From Rhizobiales bacterium PAR1 (GTDB lineage Bacteria > Pseudomonadota > Alphaproteobacteria > Rhizobiales > Beijerinckiaceae), in NCBI GenBank assembly GCA_002256205.1, contig NKIW01000008.1, positions 1 through 64,000 on the forward strand: a stretch of DNA of 64,000 nt. The letters run 5' to 3'. The translations under genes were made by a program, and so were the position numbers. This document shows, one piece after another, positions 19,323 to 29,429 of the stretch; position 1 is the first letter of the stretch; each line of letters starts with the position of its first letter. The notes beneath the pieces are model-generated. The model did not search any database, had not been told where the DNA came from, and saw only the letters and a list, made by a program, of their open reading frames with translations.

Positions 19323-20393
19323 ATGGAGGAAGCCATGTGTGATCGTGACGGGACATTTTATCGCAACTTTTCTCGACGCAACTTCCTGAAATCCACGGCC
19401 GCGGGCGCCGCGACCGTTGCTATTCCTGCTCATCTTGCCGGGTTGCTCGGCGTGACGAACAGTGCCTTCGCCGCGACCACGGTCAAGGCCACGCATGGTT
19501 CCGGCTTCTGCAACATGGGCCTTTTCCTCGCCAAGGAACGCGGCCTTGCCAAGGCCGATGGTGTTGACCTCGAATTCGTGGTCACGCCGTCGAACACCGA
19601 AATCACCACGATGTTCGGTGCGGGCCTCGTCGATATCTCCATGATCCCCTATTCGAACTTCATGACGCTCTATGATGCCGGCGCACCGGTGAAGATCGTT
19701 GCCGGTGGCGGTGTGCAGGGCTGCATCATTGTGGCGAAGGAAGGCATCAAGTCCGCTGCTGACCTCAAGGGCAAAACTTTCGGCACCTTCCAGGCCGATA
19801 CGCTCGAAGTGCTGCCTTACGATTACCTCAAGAAGGCGGGCCTCTCGTTCAAGGATGTCCAGATCAAGTATCTCGATACCTCGCCGGAACTCGCGCAGGC
19901 CTTCATCGCCGGTGCTATCGACGCAATCTGCCACATCGAGCCCTACGCGACCCAGTGCGTGCAGCAGCGCAAGGGCGCGACCATCCTTTCTGATGGCACC
20001 GACCTTTACGGCAAGGGCTATTCGGATTGCGTGCTCGCGGTCCGCACGCCGCTCATCGAGAAGAATCCGGCAGCTGTGAAGGCCGTCATCAAGGCGATGA
20101 TGACCGCCCAGAGTCAGTCTGAGAGCGACAAGATGGGCGCGCTCAAGGATACGGTCGGCAAGTACTACAAGACCTCGATGGAGGCGGCCATCGACGCCTC
20201 GACCAAGCAGCCAATCGTCGTCGACCAACGCAACCAGACACAGTTCATCATCGACCGTGGCGTTTCGATGAAGGAACTCGGCTACGTCAAGAAGCTCCCG
20301 GACAAGGCTGCCTTCGACTGGTCGCTGCTCGAATCCGTGATCGCTGAAAACAAGGCGCTCTACGACGGCCTGAAGTTGAAGTCTGCCGCCTGA
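19323..20393 (+). CDS. ABC transporter substrate-binding protein, NMT1/SsuA-like
   Basis: RRNFLKSTAAGAATVAIPAHLAG Tat-like leader; GSGFCNMGLFLAKERGLAKADGVDLEFV. Confidence 0.9.
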   Translation: MEEAMCDRDGTFYRNFSRRNFLKSTAAGAATVAIPAHLAGLLGVTNSAFAATTVKATHGSGFCNMGLFLAKERGLAKADGVDLEFVVTPSNTEITTMFGAGLVDISMIPYSNFMTLYDAGAPVKIVAGGGVQGCIIVAKEGIKSAADLKGKTFGTFQADTLEVLPYDYLKKAGLSFKDVQIKYLDTSPELAQAFIAGAIDAICHIEPYATQCVQQRKGATILSDGTDLYGKGYSDCVLAVRTPLIEKNPAAVKAVIKAMMTAQSQSESDKMGALKDTVGKYYKTSMEAAIDASTKQPIVVDQRNQTQFIIDRGVSMKELGYVKKLPDKAAFDWSLLESVIAENKALYDGLKLKSAA

Positions 20394-20491
20394 GCGGCCT
20401 GAACACAGGTCTTCCGGGTGATGCGCCCGGAAGACCGCCCTCGTTCTTCGCCATTATCCCGTTTCTTGCCTGCGCTGCCGGAGCCTTTGCG

Positions 20492-21391
20492 ATGCCGAGC
20501 AAATCGATGACGGCTGAACCACCCGCCGCTGCCCCTGTGATCCATACCGGGGGCATCCTCACCAAAAAGGCCCGAGAGCGCCTCGCCAAACTGGGTTGGG
20601 GTATCGTCTCCATCGGCCTCTTCGCGTTGATCTGGGAAGCGCTGTGGTATTTCGAGATGGTCAATCCGCTCCTCTTGCCACCGCCGCATCTGTTTTTGCA
20701 GGATATTCCCGGCACGCTGAAATTCTTTGATCGCTCCAACAGGATCGGTCATATCGCCTCAGGCGGCGGTGTGATCGCGCTGCTCACCACGATGGGCTGG
20801 ACGACCTTCCGCGTTTTCACCGGGCTGGCGCTCGGGTTCATTTGCGGCGTTGGCCTCGGTGCCGCGCTCTATTATTTCCGGATGCTGCGCAATGTTCTGA
20901 TGCCAACGATCCTGCTGCTGGCGCCGATCTCGCCCGTCGCATGGCTGCCGGTCGCGATTTTCGTCTTTGGCATCGGCGATGTGCCGGCGATCTTCCTCGT
21001 CTTTATCACGGTCTTCTTCGCCATTGTTCTCTCGACCGGCGCGCAGATTTCGAGCGTGCCCATCAATTACATCCACGTGGCACGGATCATGGGCGCGACG
21101 CAGCGCCAAACCTTCTGGCGCGTCATTTTGCCGGCAATCCTGCCGAGCCTCTTCATGACGCTGCGCCTCAACCTCTTCGGTGCCTGGATGGTGGTGCTGA
21201 TCGCCGAAGCCGTTGGCGTGGGCACCGGCCTCGGCCAGATCACCTCAATGGCGCGCGCGACCTTCAATGCCAAGCTGGTGTTCTTCACCATGGGTATCGT
21301 CGGCGCACTCGGCTTCCTCACCGATTGGGGCCTCAGGCAGGTTCAGCGCAAGATGCTGTGGTGGGTCGCCCCCGCCAAGGGAGGCTTCTGA
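20492..21391 (+). CDS. ABC transporter permease (SsuC/NrtB-like)
   Basis: YIHVARIMGATQRQTFWRVILPAILPSLFMTLRLNLFGAW EAA-loop. Confidence 0.92.
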   Translation: MPSKSMTAEPPAAAPVIHTGGILTKKARERLAKLGWGIVSIGLFALIWEALWYFEMVNPLLLPPPHLFLQDIPGTLKFFDRSNRIGHIASGGGVIALLTTMGWTTFRVFTGLALGFICGVGLGAALYYFRMLRNVLMPTILLLAPISPVAWLPVAIFVFGIGDVPAIFLVFITVFFAIVLSTGAQISSVPINYIHVARIMGATQRQTFWRVILPAILPSLFMTLRLNLFGAWMVVLIAEAVGVGTGLGQITSMARATFNAKLVFFTMGIVGALGFLTDWGLRQVQRKMLWWVAPAKGGF

Positions 21392-22179
21392 TGGCCCGGC
21401 CTGCAGTTTCCATCCGCAATGTAGGCAAGACCTGGGAGGTCGAGGGGCGCAGACCCGTTCGTGCCATCGACGGCCTCACGATTGATATCGAACCCGGCGA
21501 ATTCGTGGTGCTGCTGGGCCCCTCCGGCTGCGGGAAATCCTCGCTACTCTACATGATCGCCGGGCTCGAAGATGTCTCCGATGGCGTGATCGAATGCGAT
21601 GGTCTCCCGATCACTGCGCCCTCCGCCGAGCGCGGGCTGATTTTTCAGGAAGCCTCGCTGTTCCCGTGGCTGACGATCCTTGACAATGTCGCCTTCGGGC
21701 TTGCCATTCAGGCCGAACAGCCTGAACGCCGCCGGGAGATTGCAACGGAGATCCTCCGCCGCGTTGGCCTTGGCGATATGCTCGACAAGAAGCCGGATGA
21801 ACTCTCCGGCGGCATGCGTCAGCGCGCCGCCTGCGCCCGTGCGCTCGCAATGAAGCCGAAAGTCCTGATGATGGACGAGCCTTTCGCGGCGCTTGATGTC
21901 CAGACACGCGCCAAGATGCAGGACTTCCTGCTCCAGATCTGGCGGGACAGCCGCGCCTCAATCATCCTCGTCACGCATTCCATCGACGAGGCAATCAGCC
22001 TTGCGGATCGGGTTGTGGTCTTCACGGCGCGGCCTGGACAGGTCAAGGAAATCGTCCCGATCGACATGCCGCGCCCCCGGAACCCGCGCGATCCGCGCTA
22101 TCACGCCTACCGCGATCATTTCACGGAGTTGCTAGCCGCCGAAGTGGATCGCGCATTCGCCGAGCAAGAAGTCCGGTGA
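21391..22179 (+). CDS. ABC transporter ATP-binding protein (SsuB/NrtD-like)
   Basis: GPSGCGKSS Walker A, LSGGMRQR signature, LMMDEPFAALD Walker B; start overlaps permease stop. Confidence 0.95.
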   Translation: MARPAVSIRNVGKTWEVEGRRPVRAIDGLTIDIEPGEFVVLLGPSGCGKSSLLYMIAGLEDVSDGVIECDGLPITAPSAERGLIFQEASLFPWLTILDNVAFGLAIQAEQPERRREIATEILRRVGLGDMLDKKPDELSGGMRQRAACARALAMKPKVLMMDEPFAALDVQTRAKMQDFLLQIWRDSRASIILVTHSIDEAISLADRVVVFTARPGQVKEIVPIDMPRPRNPRDPRYHAYRDHFTELLAAEVDRAFAEQEVR

Positions 22180-22183
22180 CGCG

Positions 22184-23038
22184 ATGCTGACCGTTGCCGC
22201 TATCACCATTGGTCCGGCTGGTAACGATATCTGGCCGATGCTGGCGCAAGCCGAAATTGCTATTGTACGGGCCGCGCGGGCAGGTGCCACGCTGATCGTT
22301 CTGCCCGAGCTTTTTGCGCTGCCGTATTTCGCCTCTGACGCGCCCTCGGTCTGGCGGCAGGCCTGCGAACCGCTCGGCGGGCCTGTCAGTCATTGGGCGG
22401 GTGATCTCGCACGGTGCCTCGGGCTTCACATTATCTTCGGCATGGCTATCTCGGAAAAGGAGGGCATGCCCGTCAATGCCGCTGTGTTGGCGACGCCGCA
22501 TGGCGGGCTTCGCGTCATCGCTGAAAAGCGCCGCCTTCCGCCCCGTGCGCCGGGGGATGCCTTCGGCGAGGCGGATCACTTTCGACCCGGCCAAGGTGCG
22601 CCACATGTGCTGACTGTCGATGGCATCAATGTCGTGGCCATGGTCTGTTACGACCGACGTTTTCCTCAAACATGGCAGGAGGCTGTGAGCCTAGGTGCCG
22701 ATCTTGTCGTTGTGCTGGTCGCCGGCCCCGCGCCACAGGACGCGCCCGGTGCCTATGAAGCGGAGTTGAGCCAGTACTCTCGCGTGAATGCGCTGTTCGT
22801 TGCAGCCGCGGCGCGCTGCGGCGTCGAATACGGCCTTGGCTGGTCGGTCCGCCATGACGGGTCAAGCCTGACGATGGACTGCGATGGCGCCATCCGTGAT
22901 TTCGCCGAACCGGATGCCGGTGCCTTTGCCCTGATCTGCATCACCGCAAATGCGCTCGCCCATGCGCGTGGCCTGCGCTCTGAGCGCCTGGAACCTTCCC
23001 CTATTTCTCTCCATTTTCCCGAAAGGAAAATCCTATGA
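22184..23038 (+). CDS. Carbon-nitrogen hydrolase (nitrilase superfamily)
   Basis: ATLIVLPELFALPYF Glu; VIAEKRRLPP Lys; VVAMVCYDRRFPQ Cys. Confidence 0.9.
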   Translation: MLTVAAITIGPAGNDIWPMLAQAEIAIVRAARAGATLIVLPELFALPYFASDAPSVWRQACEPLGGPVSHWAGDLARCLGLHIIFGMAISEKEGMPVNAAVLATPHGGLRVIAEKRRLPPRAPGDAFGEADHFRPGQGAPHVLTVDGINVVAMVCYDRRFPQTWQEAVSLGADLVVVLVAGPAPQDAPGAYEAELSQYSRVNALFVAAAARCGVEYGLGWSVRHDGSSLTMDCDGAIRDFAEPDAGAFALICITANALAHARGLRSERLEPSPISLHFPERKIL

Positions 23039-24573
23039 GCGCGTTGATCGTCAAGGCACGCTGGGTTGTCACCGGCATCAAGGATCGGCATACCCCTGTC
23101 GTGATCGAGAACGGCGCTGTCCTCTCGGAGAACGGTATCGTTACCGCAGCCGGCACACTCGACGCCATGCAGAAGCTAGCACCAAACGCGACACTAAAGG
23201 TCTACCCGAACCATGTGATGCTGCCGGGCTTCGTGAATTCACATCACCATGTCGGGATGACGCCGCTCCAGCTTGGCTCGCCCGATCACCCGCTCGAACT
23301 CTGGTTCGCCAGCCGCATTCCCGGCCGCAAGCTCGACCTCTACCTTGATACGCTCTATTCGGCCTTCGAGATGATCGCTTCGGGGGTGACCACCGTCCAG
23401 CATATTCAAGGGTGGATGAGCGGCGGTTATGACACCATCCACGCGGGCGCCACGAAAGTGCTCGACGCTTACCGCAAAATTGGCATGCGCGGTTCCTATT
23501 GCTACGCTGTCCGCGAGCAGAACCGTCTCGTTTATGAGGCCGATGACGCCTTCTGCGCCCGTCTGCCGCAGGATCTCGGGGCCAAGCTGGGCGCTTATCT
23601 CAAGTCGCAATATCTGCCGTTTGATGATTTCCTGAAGCTCTTCGATCAGCTGACTGATGAGAACAAGGGCCAGAACCTGACGCGCATCCAGCTCGCGCCG
23701 GCAAACCTGCATTGGTGCACCGACGAGGGCCTCGTCGCGCTCGACGCCAAGGCCAAGGCGGCCAAGGTGCCGATGCATATGCATCTGCTCGAAACAGCTT
23801 ACCAGAAGGAATACGCCCTCAAGCGGACCGGCAAGACTGCGCTGAAGCACCTCCATGATCTTGGGGTGCTCGGCCCGCACATGACGCTGGGGCATGGTGT
23901 TTGGCTCACTGCCGAAGAGATTGATATCGCGGCAGAAACAGGCACCTGCATCTGCCACAATTGTTCCTCGAACTTCCGTCTGCGCTCCGGCCTCGCGCCA
24001 CTCAACACCTGGGAAAAAAAGGGCGTCAACGTTGGCATGGGCCTTGATGAAGCCGGCATCAACGAGGATCGCGACATGCTTCAGGAGTTGAAGCTCGCCC
24101 TCCGCGTCCATCGCACGCCCGGTATGGATGACGATGTCCCGACCCCAAGCCAGATCGTTCGGATGGCGACGGAGGGCGGCGCGAAAACCACCGCCTTTGG
24201 CGAGAGCATCGGTCGGCTCGATCCCGGCCGCTTTTTCGACGCGGTGCTGATCGACTGGAATGCCGCGACCTATCCGTTTCAGGATCCGGATATTCCAATG
24301 CTCGATGCCGTGGTTCAGCGGGCGAAGTCGCAGCATGTTTCAGCGGTTTATGTGGATGGTGAGGTCATTTTCGCCGATGGCGTTTTCACAAAAATCAACC
24401 GCGATGAGGTCTTGCGGGAGATACATAATCTTCTCGCCCAGCCTCGCAATGAGGAAGAAATTGCGCGCCGGGAACTGGGGCTCGCAGTCTTCCCGCATGT
24501 GCAGAAATTTTACGAGAACTACCTGCCGAATACGCCGCGCTCACCGTTCTATGCCGCTTCATCGACGGCTTGA
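23035..24573 (+). CDS. Metal-dependent amidohydrolase (8-oxoguanine/hydroxytriazine deaminase-like)
   Basis: HVMLPGFVNSHHHVGMTPLQL, VPMHMHLLETAYQ, LGHGVWLT, MGLDEAGINEDRDM. Confidence 0.88.
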   Translation: MSALIVKARWVVTGIKDRHTPVVIENGAVLSENGIVTAAGTLDAMQKLAPNATLKVYPNHVMLPGFVNSHHHVGMTPLQLGSPDHPLELWFASRIPGRKLDLYLDTLYSAFEMIASGVTTVQHIQGWMSGGYDTIHAGATKVLDAYRKIGMRGSYCYAVREQNRLVYEADDAFCARLPQDLGAKLGAYLKSQYLPFDDFLKLFDQLTDENKGQNLTRIQLAPANLHWCTDEGLVALDAKAKAAKVPMHMHLLETAYQKEYALKRTGKTALKHLHDLGVLGPHMTLGHGVWLTAEEIDIAAETGTCICHNCSSNFRLRSGLAPLNTWEKKGVNVGMGLDEAGINEDRDMLQELKLALRVHRTPGMDDDVPTPSQIVRMATEGGAKTTAFGESIGRLDPGRFFDAVLIDWNAATYPFQDPDIPMLDAVVQRAKSQHVSAVYVDGEVIFADGVFTKINRDEVLREIHNLLAQPRNEEEIARRELGLAVFPHVQKFYENYLPNTPRSPFYAASSTA

Positions 24574-24851
24574 GCTATGCTGCCAATATAGATCCGTCAG
24601 TGTGCCCTAAATTCTATCGAGACTAGGCTGCTGTAGAGGTTGGCCATAACTGAGTCGTCATAAAGCCGGTCCGAACTGACGTTGACGGTATCCTCTATCC
24701 AGTGCTGTGTTCGATTGCCGCAGGCACAGCACTTCGAGGTCTATCCAGGCCAACAAATGTCCATGTTCGGACTTTGAAAGACCTGAGCTGAACGACAGCA
24801 AAGGGGCGCCTGCCTGAGACGCCTCTTGTCTGGGGTGCCTCTTGATCTGCC

Positions 24852-25340
24852 TCAGGTTTCCTTGAAGCCGTAATCCGGGATGCCCTGCTCGTTGCCATAA
24901 TACTTGAAGGGCAGGAACTTGCCGCTCATCGAGATTTTCACGCGGTCGCCCTTGGGGTTGGGCTCGCGCTCGAATTCCATGTTGAAATCGATCGCGGACA
25001 TGATGCCATCACCGAATTCTTCTTCGATCAGCGCCTTCCACGCCGGACCGTTGACGAGAACGAGTTCATAGAAGCGATAGATCAACGGATCCGTCGGCGG
25101 CATTTGGGTGCCGGCACCGCGCATCGGCACCTCGTTGAGCATTGCCTCTTCGGCCGGCGATAGACCGAACAACGCGGCGGCTTTCTTCGCCAGCGGCTTG
25201 ACGAGCTTGTGCTGGCCGAGGAGTGCGCCGACGATGAGAACGGGACTCATTCCGCCGATTTCGCCGGTAATATAGGCCCAGCTCCAGCTCTTTTCGCGCT
25301 TGATATCGAGCAGTTTTTCGGTGAGGTCGGAACGCTTCAT
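24852..25340 (-). CDS. cynS: Cyanate hydratase (cyanase)
   Basis: MKRSDLTEKLLDIKREKSWSWAYITGEIGG...PTDPLIYRFYELVLVNGPAWKALIEEEFGDGIMSAIDF...GKFLPFKYY; start at ATG 25340. Confidence 0.97.
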   Translation of the reverse strand: MKRSDLTEKLLDIKREKSWSWAYITGEIGGMSPVLIVGALLGQHKLVKPLAKKAAALFGLSPAEEAMLNEVPMRGAGTQMPPTDPLIYRFYELVLVNGPAWKALIEEEFGDGIMSAIDFNMEFEREPNPKGDRVKISMSGKFLPFKYYGNEQGIPDYGFKET

Positions 25341-25365
25341 GGCGCTTTCTCCGGTTGGGTGGGGA

Positions 25366-26265
25366 TCAGGCAGCGGCCGTCTGGCCGGGTTCGGAAGGCG
25401 GGAGCGGCTGCGGCGCGCCACTCGGGCGGACCACCGGCGGGTGGCGCCGGTCATAGTTCGCCGGCATCTCGTCCTTGAAGGTGCGCGAGCGCGTCACGAG
25501 GAAATCGATCAGGTGGTTGCGGATCGCGTAGAACGCCGGATGCTTGTGGATCTGATTGCGGTCACGATCCTTTGGCAGCGGGTTTTCAACGATTTCCGCC
25601 ACCAGGGCTTCGGGTCCGTTGGTCATCAGGATGATTTTGTCGGCGAGATAGATCGCCTCGTCGACATCATGGGTGATCATGAACACGGTCTGCCCGGTCT
25701 CAAGGCAGATGCGGCGGACCTCATCCTGTAAGGTGCCGCGCGTCAGCGCGTCGAGCGCCGAGAAGGGCTCGTCCATCAGCAGGATTTTTGGTTCGATGGA
25801 GAGCGCACGGGCAATACCAACACGCTGCTTCATGCCGCCGGAGAGTTGCGCCGGCTTCTTCGCTTCCGCGCCCTTGAGGCCAACCTTCTCGATGAAGCGC
25901 CTCGCATGTTCCTCAACCTGCGCCCTGGCCCATTTCGGCCAGCGCGAGGTGACGGCATAGGTGACATTGCCGAGCACGCTGCGCCACGGCAGCAGGGCGT
26001 GGCTCTGGAAAATCACCGCGCGATCCAGCGACGGTCCCTCAATCGCCTTGCCGTCCACAATGGCGACCCCTTCATCCGGCAGATCAAGCCCGGAGAGGAT
26101 GTTCAGCACGGTCGTCTTGCCGCAGCCAGAATGGCCGATCATGCAGACGAATTCCCCGCGGGGAATCGAGAACCAAACATCCCGGAACACGGTCGTCAGG
26201 CTGCCATCCGGCGCCTTGAACCGGCGCGTGATGCCTTCGATGGAAATGAACTTTGCATCCGACAT
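25366..26265 (-). CDS. cynD: Cyanate/nitrate-type ABC transporter ATP-binding protein
   Basis: GHSGCGKTT Walker [27 protein letters not shown]; adjacent to cynS. Confidence 0.88.
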   Translation of the reverse strand: MSDAKFISIEGITRRFKAPDGSLTTVFRDVWFSIPRGEFVCMIGHSGCGKTTVLNILSGLDLPDEGVAIVDGKAIEGPSLDRAVIFQSHALLPWRSVLGNVTYAVTSRWPKWARAQVEEHARRFIEKVGLKGAEAKKPAQLSGGMKQRVGIARALSIEPKILLMDEPFSALDALTRGTLQDEVRRICLETGQTVFMITHDVDEAIYLADKIILMTNGPEALVAEIVENPLPKDRDRNQIHKHPAFYAIRNHLIDFLVTRSRTFKDEMPANYDRRHPPVVRPSGAPQPLPPSEPGQTAAA

Positions 26266-26269
26266 CGCA

Positions 26270-27109
26270 TCACTCCGGGAAGGTGATGCGGCGCTGGAAG
26301 CGCGCCAGCGCAAGGTCGAGCGCCATGCCGACAAGGCCGATCATCAGGATAGCGACGATGACATTGGCGATGGAAAGGTTGTTCCACTCGTTCCAGACGA
26401 AATAGCCGATGCCGGTGCCGCCCACGAGCATTTCGGCCGCGACAATCACCAACCAGGCAATGCCGATGGAAATCCGCATGCCGGTGACAATCGTCGGCGC
26501 CGCGGCGGGCAGGATCACCGTGATCGCCTGCCGCCACGACGAAACCTCCAGCGTGCGCGCCACGTTCAGCCACTCTTTCCGCACACCTGCGACGCCGAAG
26601 GCCGTGTTGATCAGCATCGGCCAGAGCGAGCAGATGAAAATCACGAAGATCGCGGAGAGCGAAGAATCCTTGATTGTGTAGAGCGCCAACGGCATCCAAG
26701 CGAGCGGAGAGACCGGCTTCATCACCTGAATGAACGGATCGAGCGCGCGATAGATCACCGGGAACATGCCGATAACGAACCCGAGCGGGATCGCTACCAG
26801 AATGGCGAGCCCATAGCCGAGCGCCACGCGCCCCAGCGAGAAAAGCAGCTGAAGCCCGAGGCCCTTATCGTTCGGGCCGTTGTCGTAAAACGGCTTGCGC
26901 AGGTGCTCGACGAGCTTCGCCCCGATATCGAGCGGTCCCGGCATCGCCGATTTGCCGCCCTCGACCTTGATGCCCATCAGCTTGGCATATTCCGGGTCCA
27001 TCGCCGGACCACCCGAGGCGCCGCCGGAAACCGCGACGTGCCATGCCAATGTGAACAGCAGAAAAATGACAATTGACAGCGTTGCGGAACGCAGACCCGG
27101 CGATGACAT
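26270..27109 (-). CDS. cynB: Cyanate/nitrate-type ABC transporter permease
   Basis: [52 protein letters not shown]. Confidence 0.88.
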   Translation of the reverse strand: MSSPGLRSATLSIVIFLLFTLAWHVAVSGGASGGPAMDPEYAKLMGIKVEGGKSAMPGPLDIGAKLVEHLRKPFYDNGPNDKGLGLQLLFSLGRVALGYGLAILVAIPLGFVIGMFPVIYRALDPFIQVMKPVSPLAWMPLALYTIKDSSLSAIFVIFICSLWPMLINTAFGVAGVRKEWLNVARTLEVSSWRQAITVILPAAAPTIVTGMRISIGIAWLVIVAAEMLVGGTGIGYFVWNEWNNLSIANVIVAILMIGLVGMALDLALARFQRRITFPE

Positions 27110-27112
27110 GCC

Positions 27113-28480
27113 TCAGCTCCGCTTGATCGCGAAGGACTTGAGATAATCCTCGGGTTTGGCGGGGTCGAAGGCCTTCCCCATCACCGCGAAGGTCTTGGTC
27201 GAGGTGGTCGGCGGAGTGAGCCCCATTTCCTTCATCACCTTGGCTGCATCCGTGGCCAGGAACACTTCCTTGGCGATCTTGGCATAATCGACATCGCCCT
27301 TGAGCTGGCCCCAGCGTTTCATCTGGGTCAGCATCCAGACTGCGAAACTCTCCCAGGGGAATGGGTCGAAATCGATGCGGGCGGGGTCCTTCTGGATCTT
27401 GCCCAGACCGTCGGCATAGGTGCCGACCAGTACCTGTTCGAGCACGGTTTGCGGGGCATTGAGATAAGCCGCCGGGGCAATCGCCTCGGCGATGGATTTT
27501 CGGTTCTCGGCCTTTGAGGCATAGCCGGTGGCATCCACGATGGCGCGCAGCAGCGCGGCATAGGTGTTAGGTGCCGAGGTAATGAACTCCTTCGAGGCCG
27601 CAAAAGCACAGCAGGGGTGACCGTCCCACATCTGCTTCGAGAGCGAATGGATGAAACCAACGCCATCAAATACCGCGCGCTGGACGACGTTATCTGGCGC
27701 CAGAAACCCGTCGATATTGTCTGCGCGCATGTTCGCGACCATTTCGGGCGGCGGCACGGAGCGGATCTGCACATCGGTATCGGGGTCGATCCCGTGCTCC
27801 GCGAGGTAGTAGCGCAGCAGGTAATTGTGGACGGAATAATCGAAAGGTACGGCGAGCTTGAAGCCCTTCCAGGACTTCGGATCGGTCTTGTCCTTGTGCT
27901 TCATCGCGAGGGTGATCGCCTGCCCGTTGATGTTCTCAATGGCGGCTACGGCAAAGGGGATCGGGTTCGATCCGAGGCCGAGAGAGATCGCCAGCGGCAT
28001 CGCGGCGAGCATATGGGCAGCGTCGTATTCCTTGTTGATCGTCTTGTCTCGGATCACCGCCCAGCCAGCGGTCTTGACGACCTCGACGTTGAGGCCGTGC
28101 TTCGAATAGAAGCCCATCGGATGCGCCATGATGATCGGTGTCGCGCAGGTGATCGGGATAAAGCCGACCTTTAGATCCTTTTTTTCAATCGGTCCCGCTT
28201 GTGCAAAGGCCTCAGTCGCCGCCCCGAGCGGGAAGAAGGTCGAGATCGCCGCCGCAGCGGTCGAGGCACCAACAGCCTTGAGGAAGCCGCGCCGCTGAAG
28301 ATCGTTCGGGAACAGCGCGCGCATGGCGGCGGAGGTCACGACATCGCGATAGCGCACCTCATCATTTTGCGCTGCAGCCTTTTCCGCGGCACGATGGGCC
28401 TCCTGGCTGTCGTGCTGGCCGCAGGTGCAGCGGCTGGACAGCCTGTACTTCGACGAGAATGGATCAGAAAACATCGACAT
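27113..28480 (-). CDS. cynA: CmpA/NrtA-family substrate-binding protein (cyanate)
   Basis: RRGFLKAVGASTAAAAISTFFPLGAATEAFAQ leader; LKVGFIPITCATPIIMAHPMGFYSKHGLNVEVVKTAGWAVIRDK. Confidence 0.9.
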   Translation of the reverse strand: MSMFSDPFSSKYRLSSRCTCGQHDSQEAHRAAEKAAAQNDEVRYRDVVTSAAMRALFPNDLQRRGFLKAVGASTAAAAISTFFPLGAATEAFAQAGPIEKKDLKVGFIPITCATPIIMAHPMGFYSKHGLNVEVVKTAGWAVIRDKTINKEYDAAHMLAAMPLAISLGLGSNPIPFAVAAIENINGQAITLAMKHKDKTDPKSWKGFKLAVPFDYSVHNYLLRYYLAEHGIDPDTDVQIRSVPPPEMVANMRADNIDGFLAPDNVVQRAVFDGVGFIHSLSKQMWDGHPCCAFAASKEFITSAPNTYAALLRAIVDATGYASKAENRKSIAEAIAPAAYLNAPQTVLEQVLVGTYADGLGKIQKDPARIDFDPFPWESFAVWMLTQMKRWGQLKGDVDYAKIAKEVFLATDAAKVMKEMGLTPPTTSTKTFAVMGKAFDPAKPEDYLKSFAIKRS

Positions 28481-28523
28481 CGGCAGGCCTCCAGAAGCGA
28501 AAACGCGGCGTTGATGAGAAGGC

Positions 28524-28539
28524 AGCAACCGCCATGCCA
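28524..28539 (-). promoter_or_regulatory. Sigma54-like (-24/-12) promoter for cynABDS
   Basis: Minus strand TGGCATGGCGGTTGCT, preceded by C, 44 bp upstream of the cynA start; one change from TGGCAC. Confidence 0.65.
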
Positions 28540-28725
28540 GTTCTGTTGCGGGCGCTTATGCCTCGGCGACCCGCAACGGGGAGACGGCGAGTTAACGGCG
28601 CGCGAGCATGTAGCGGCGTGGATCGTCGATGGTGTCGACCGCGATGAGGTGATTCCCGGTGAATTAGCGCGGCCAAGAGCGAGACGAACCTGTCCCGATC
28701 TCGCGTTCGACATGGGGGTAACCCG

Positions 28726-29013
28726 CAAAAGACTGGCAATTGGCAATTTGGCGTCAAATTGATCCGAACAGAACCATGGCACCGAATTGTACTTGCCCCT
28801 CTCACCCGGCAAGGTGGCGGCGGCGGCCTTGGCCTGATCAATGGCATTCTGCTCGGATTCGAGGCGCATGTGCTGCCTAAAAATTCGGCTGAAGAAGGAA
28901 AAAACGTCCCTGGCTGCGTATATATCGGGCGCATTGGTGCGCGGTGCGGCATCGTCACGAATGCCGTTGCCGGCTGCAAAGCCAGAAGCCGCTGCCAGTT
29001 CAATGTTTGGAAC
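28726..29013 (-). pseudogene. C-terminal fragment of a rubredoxin/ferredoxin reductase-type FAD oxidoreductase
   Basis: Minus-strand PNIELAAASGFAAGNGIRDDAAPRTNAPDIYAARDV...HMRLESEQNAIDQAKAAAATLPGERGKYNSVPWFCSDQFDAKLPIASL matches the family C-terminal motif (VPWFWSDQYDxKLQ); no N-terminal domains in frame. Confidence 0.72.
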
Positions 29014-29429
29014 GTCCGGTTTCGGTCGATCGCATTGGTCCTGTGAACGACCGCTATTGGGGGGAGGGCCGACGGGACTTGGTCGACCCCAGCGTACAAC
29101 GTGCAGTGGCGTGCGGACATGCCCGACATCGGCGGAGAGCAGGTAGCCTGCTTGGCCAAGCAGTTCCTCGACCATCGCGACGGGCTTTTGATAAGCCCTG
29201 CCGATCCGTTCGGCCTAGGGCACAATTGTTACGGCGATACCACGATGCTGGGTGTCAAGAATGGGTAGCCGCCCACGAAAAGGCTGCGCACCCTGCAGGT
29301 ATCGAAATCCGTAACAATCGCAAGATCCGCGTGATTGGGGCGGCGATGTCGACTCCCGGAACCGGACATGCACAGCATCCAGCCATCCAGAGGCGCGTCA
29401 CCACCGGATTGGTCAAGGAGAAGGCCTGT

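Noticed and set aside
20842-21390. Upstream extension of the ATPase ORF overlapping the permease
   Set aside because: Different frame from the permease; the ATPase begins at ATG 21391 with a standard N-terminus.
28336-29225. Minus-strand ORFs as intact genes
   Set aside because: Only an internal segment resembles a ferredoxin reductase C-terminus; the rest is unrelated or overlaps cynA leader, so only a pseudogene fragment is called.
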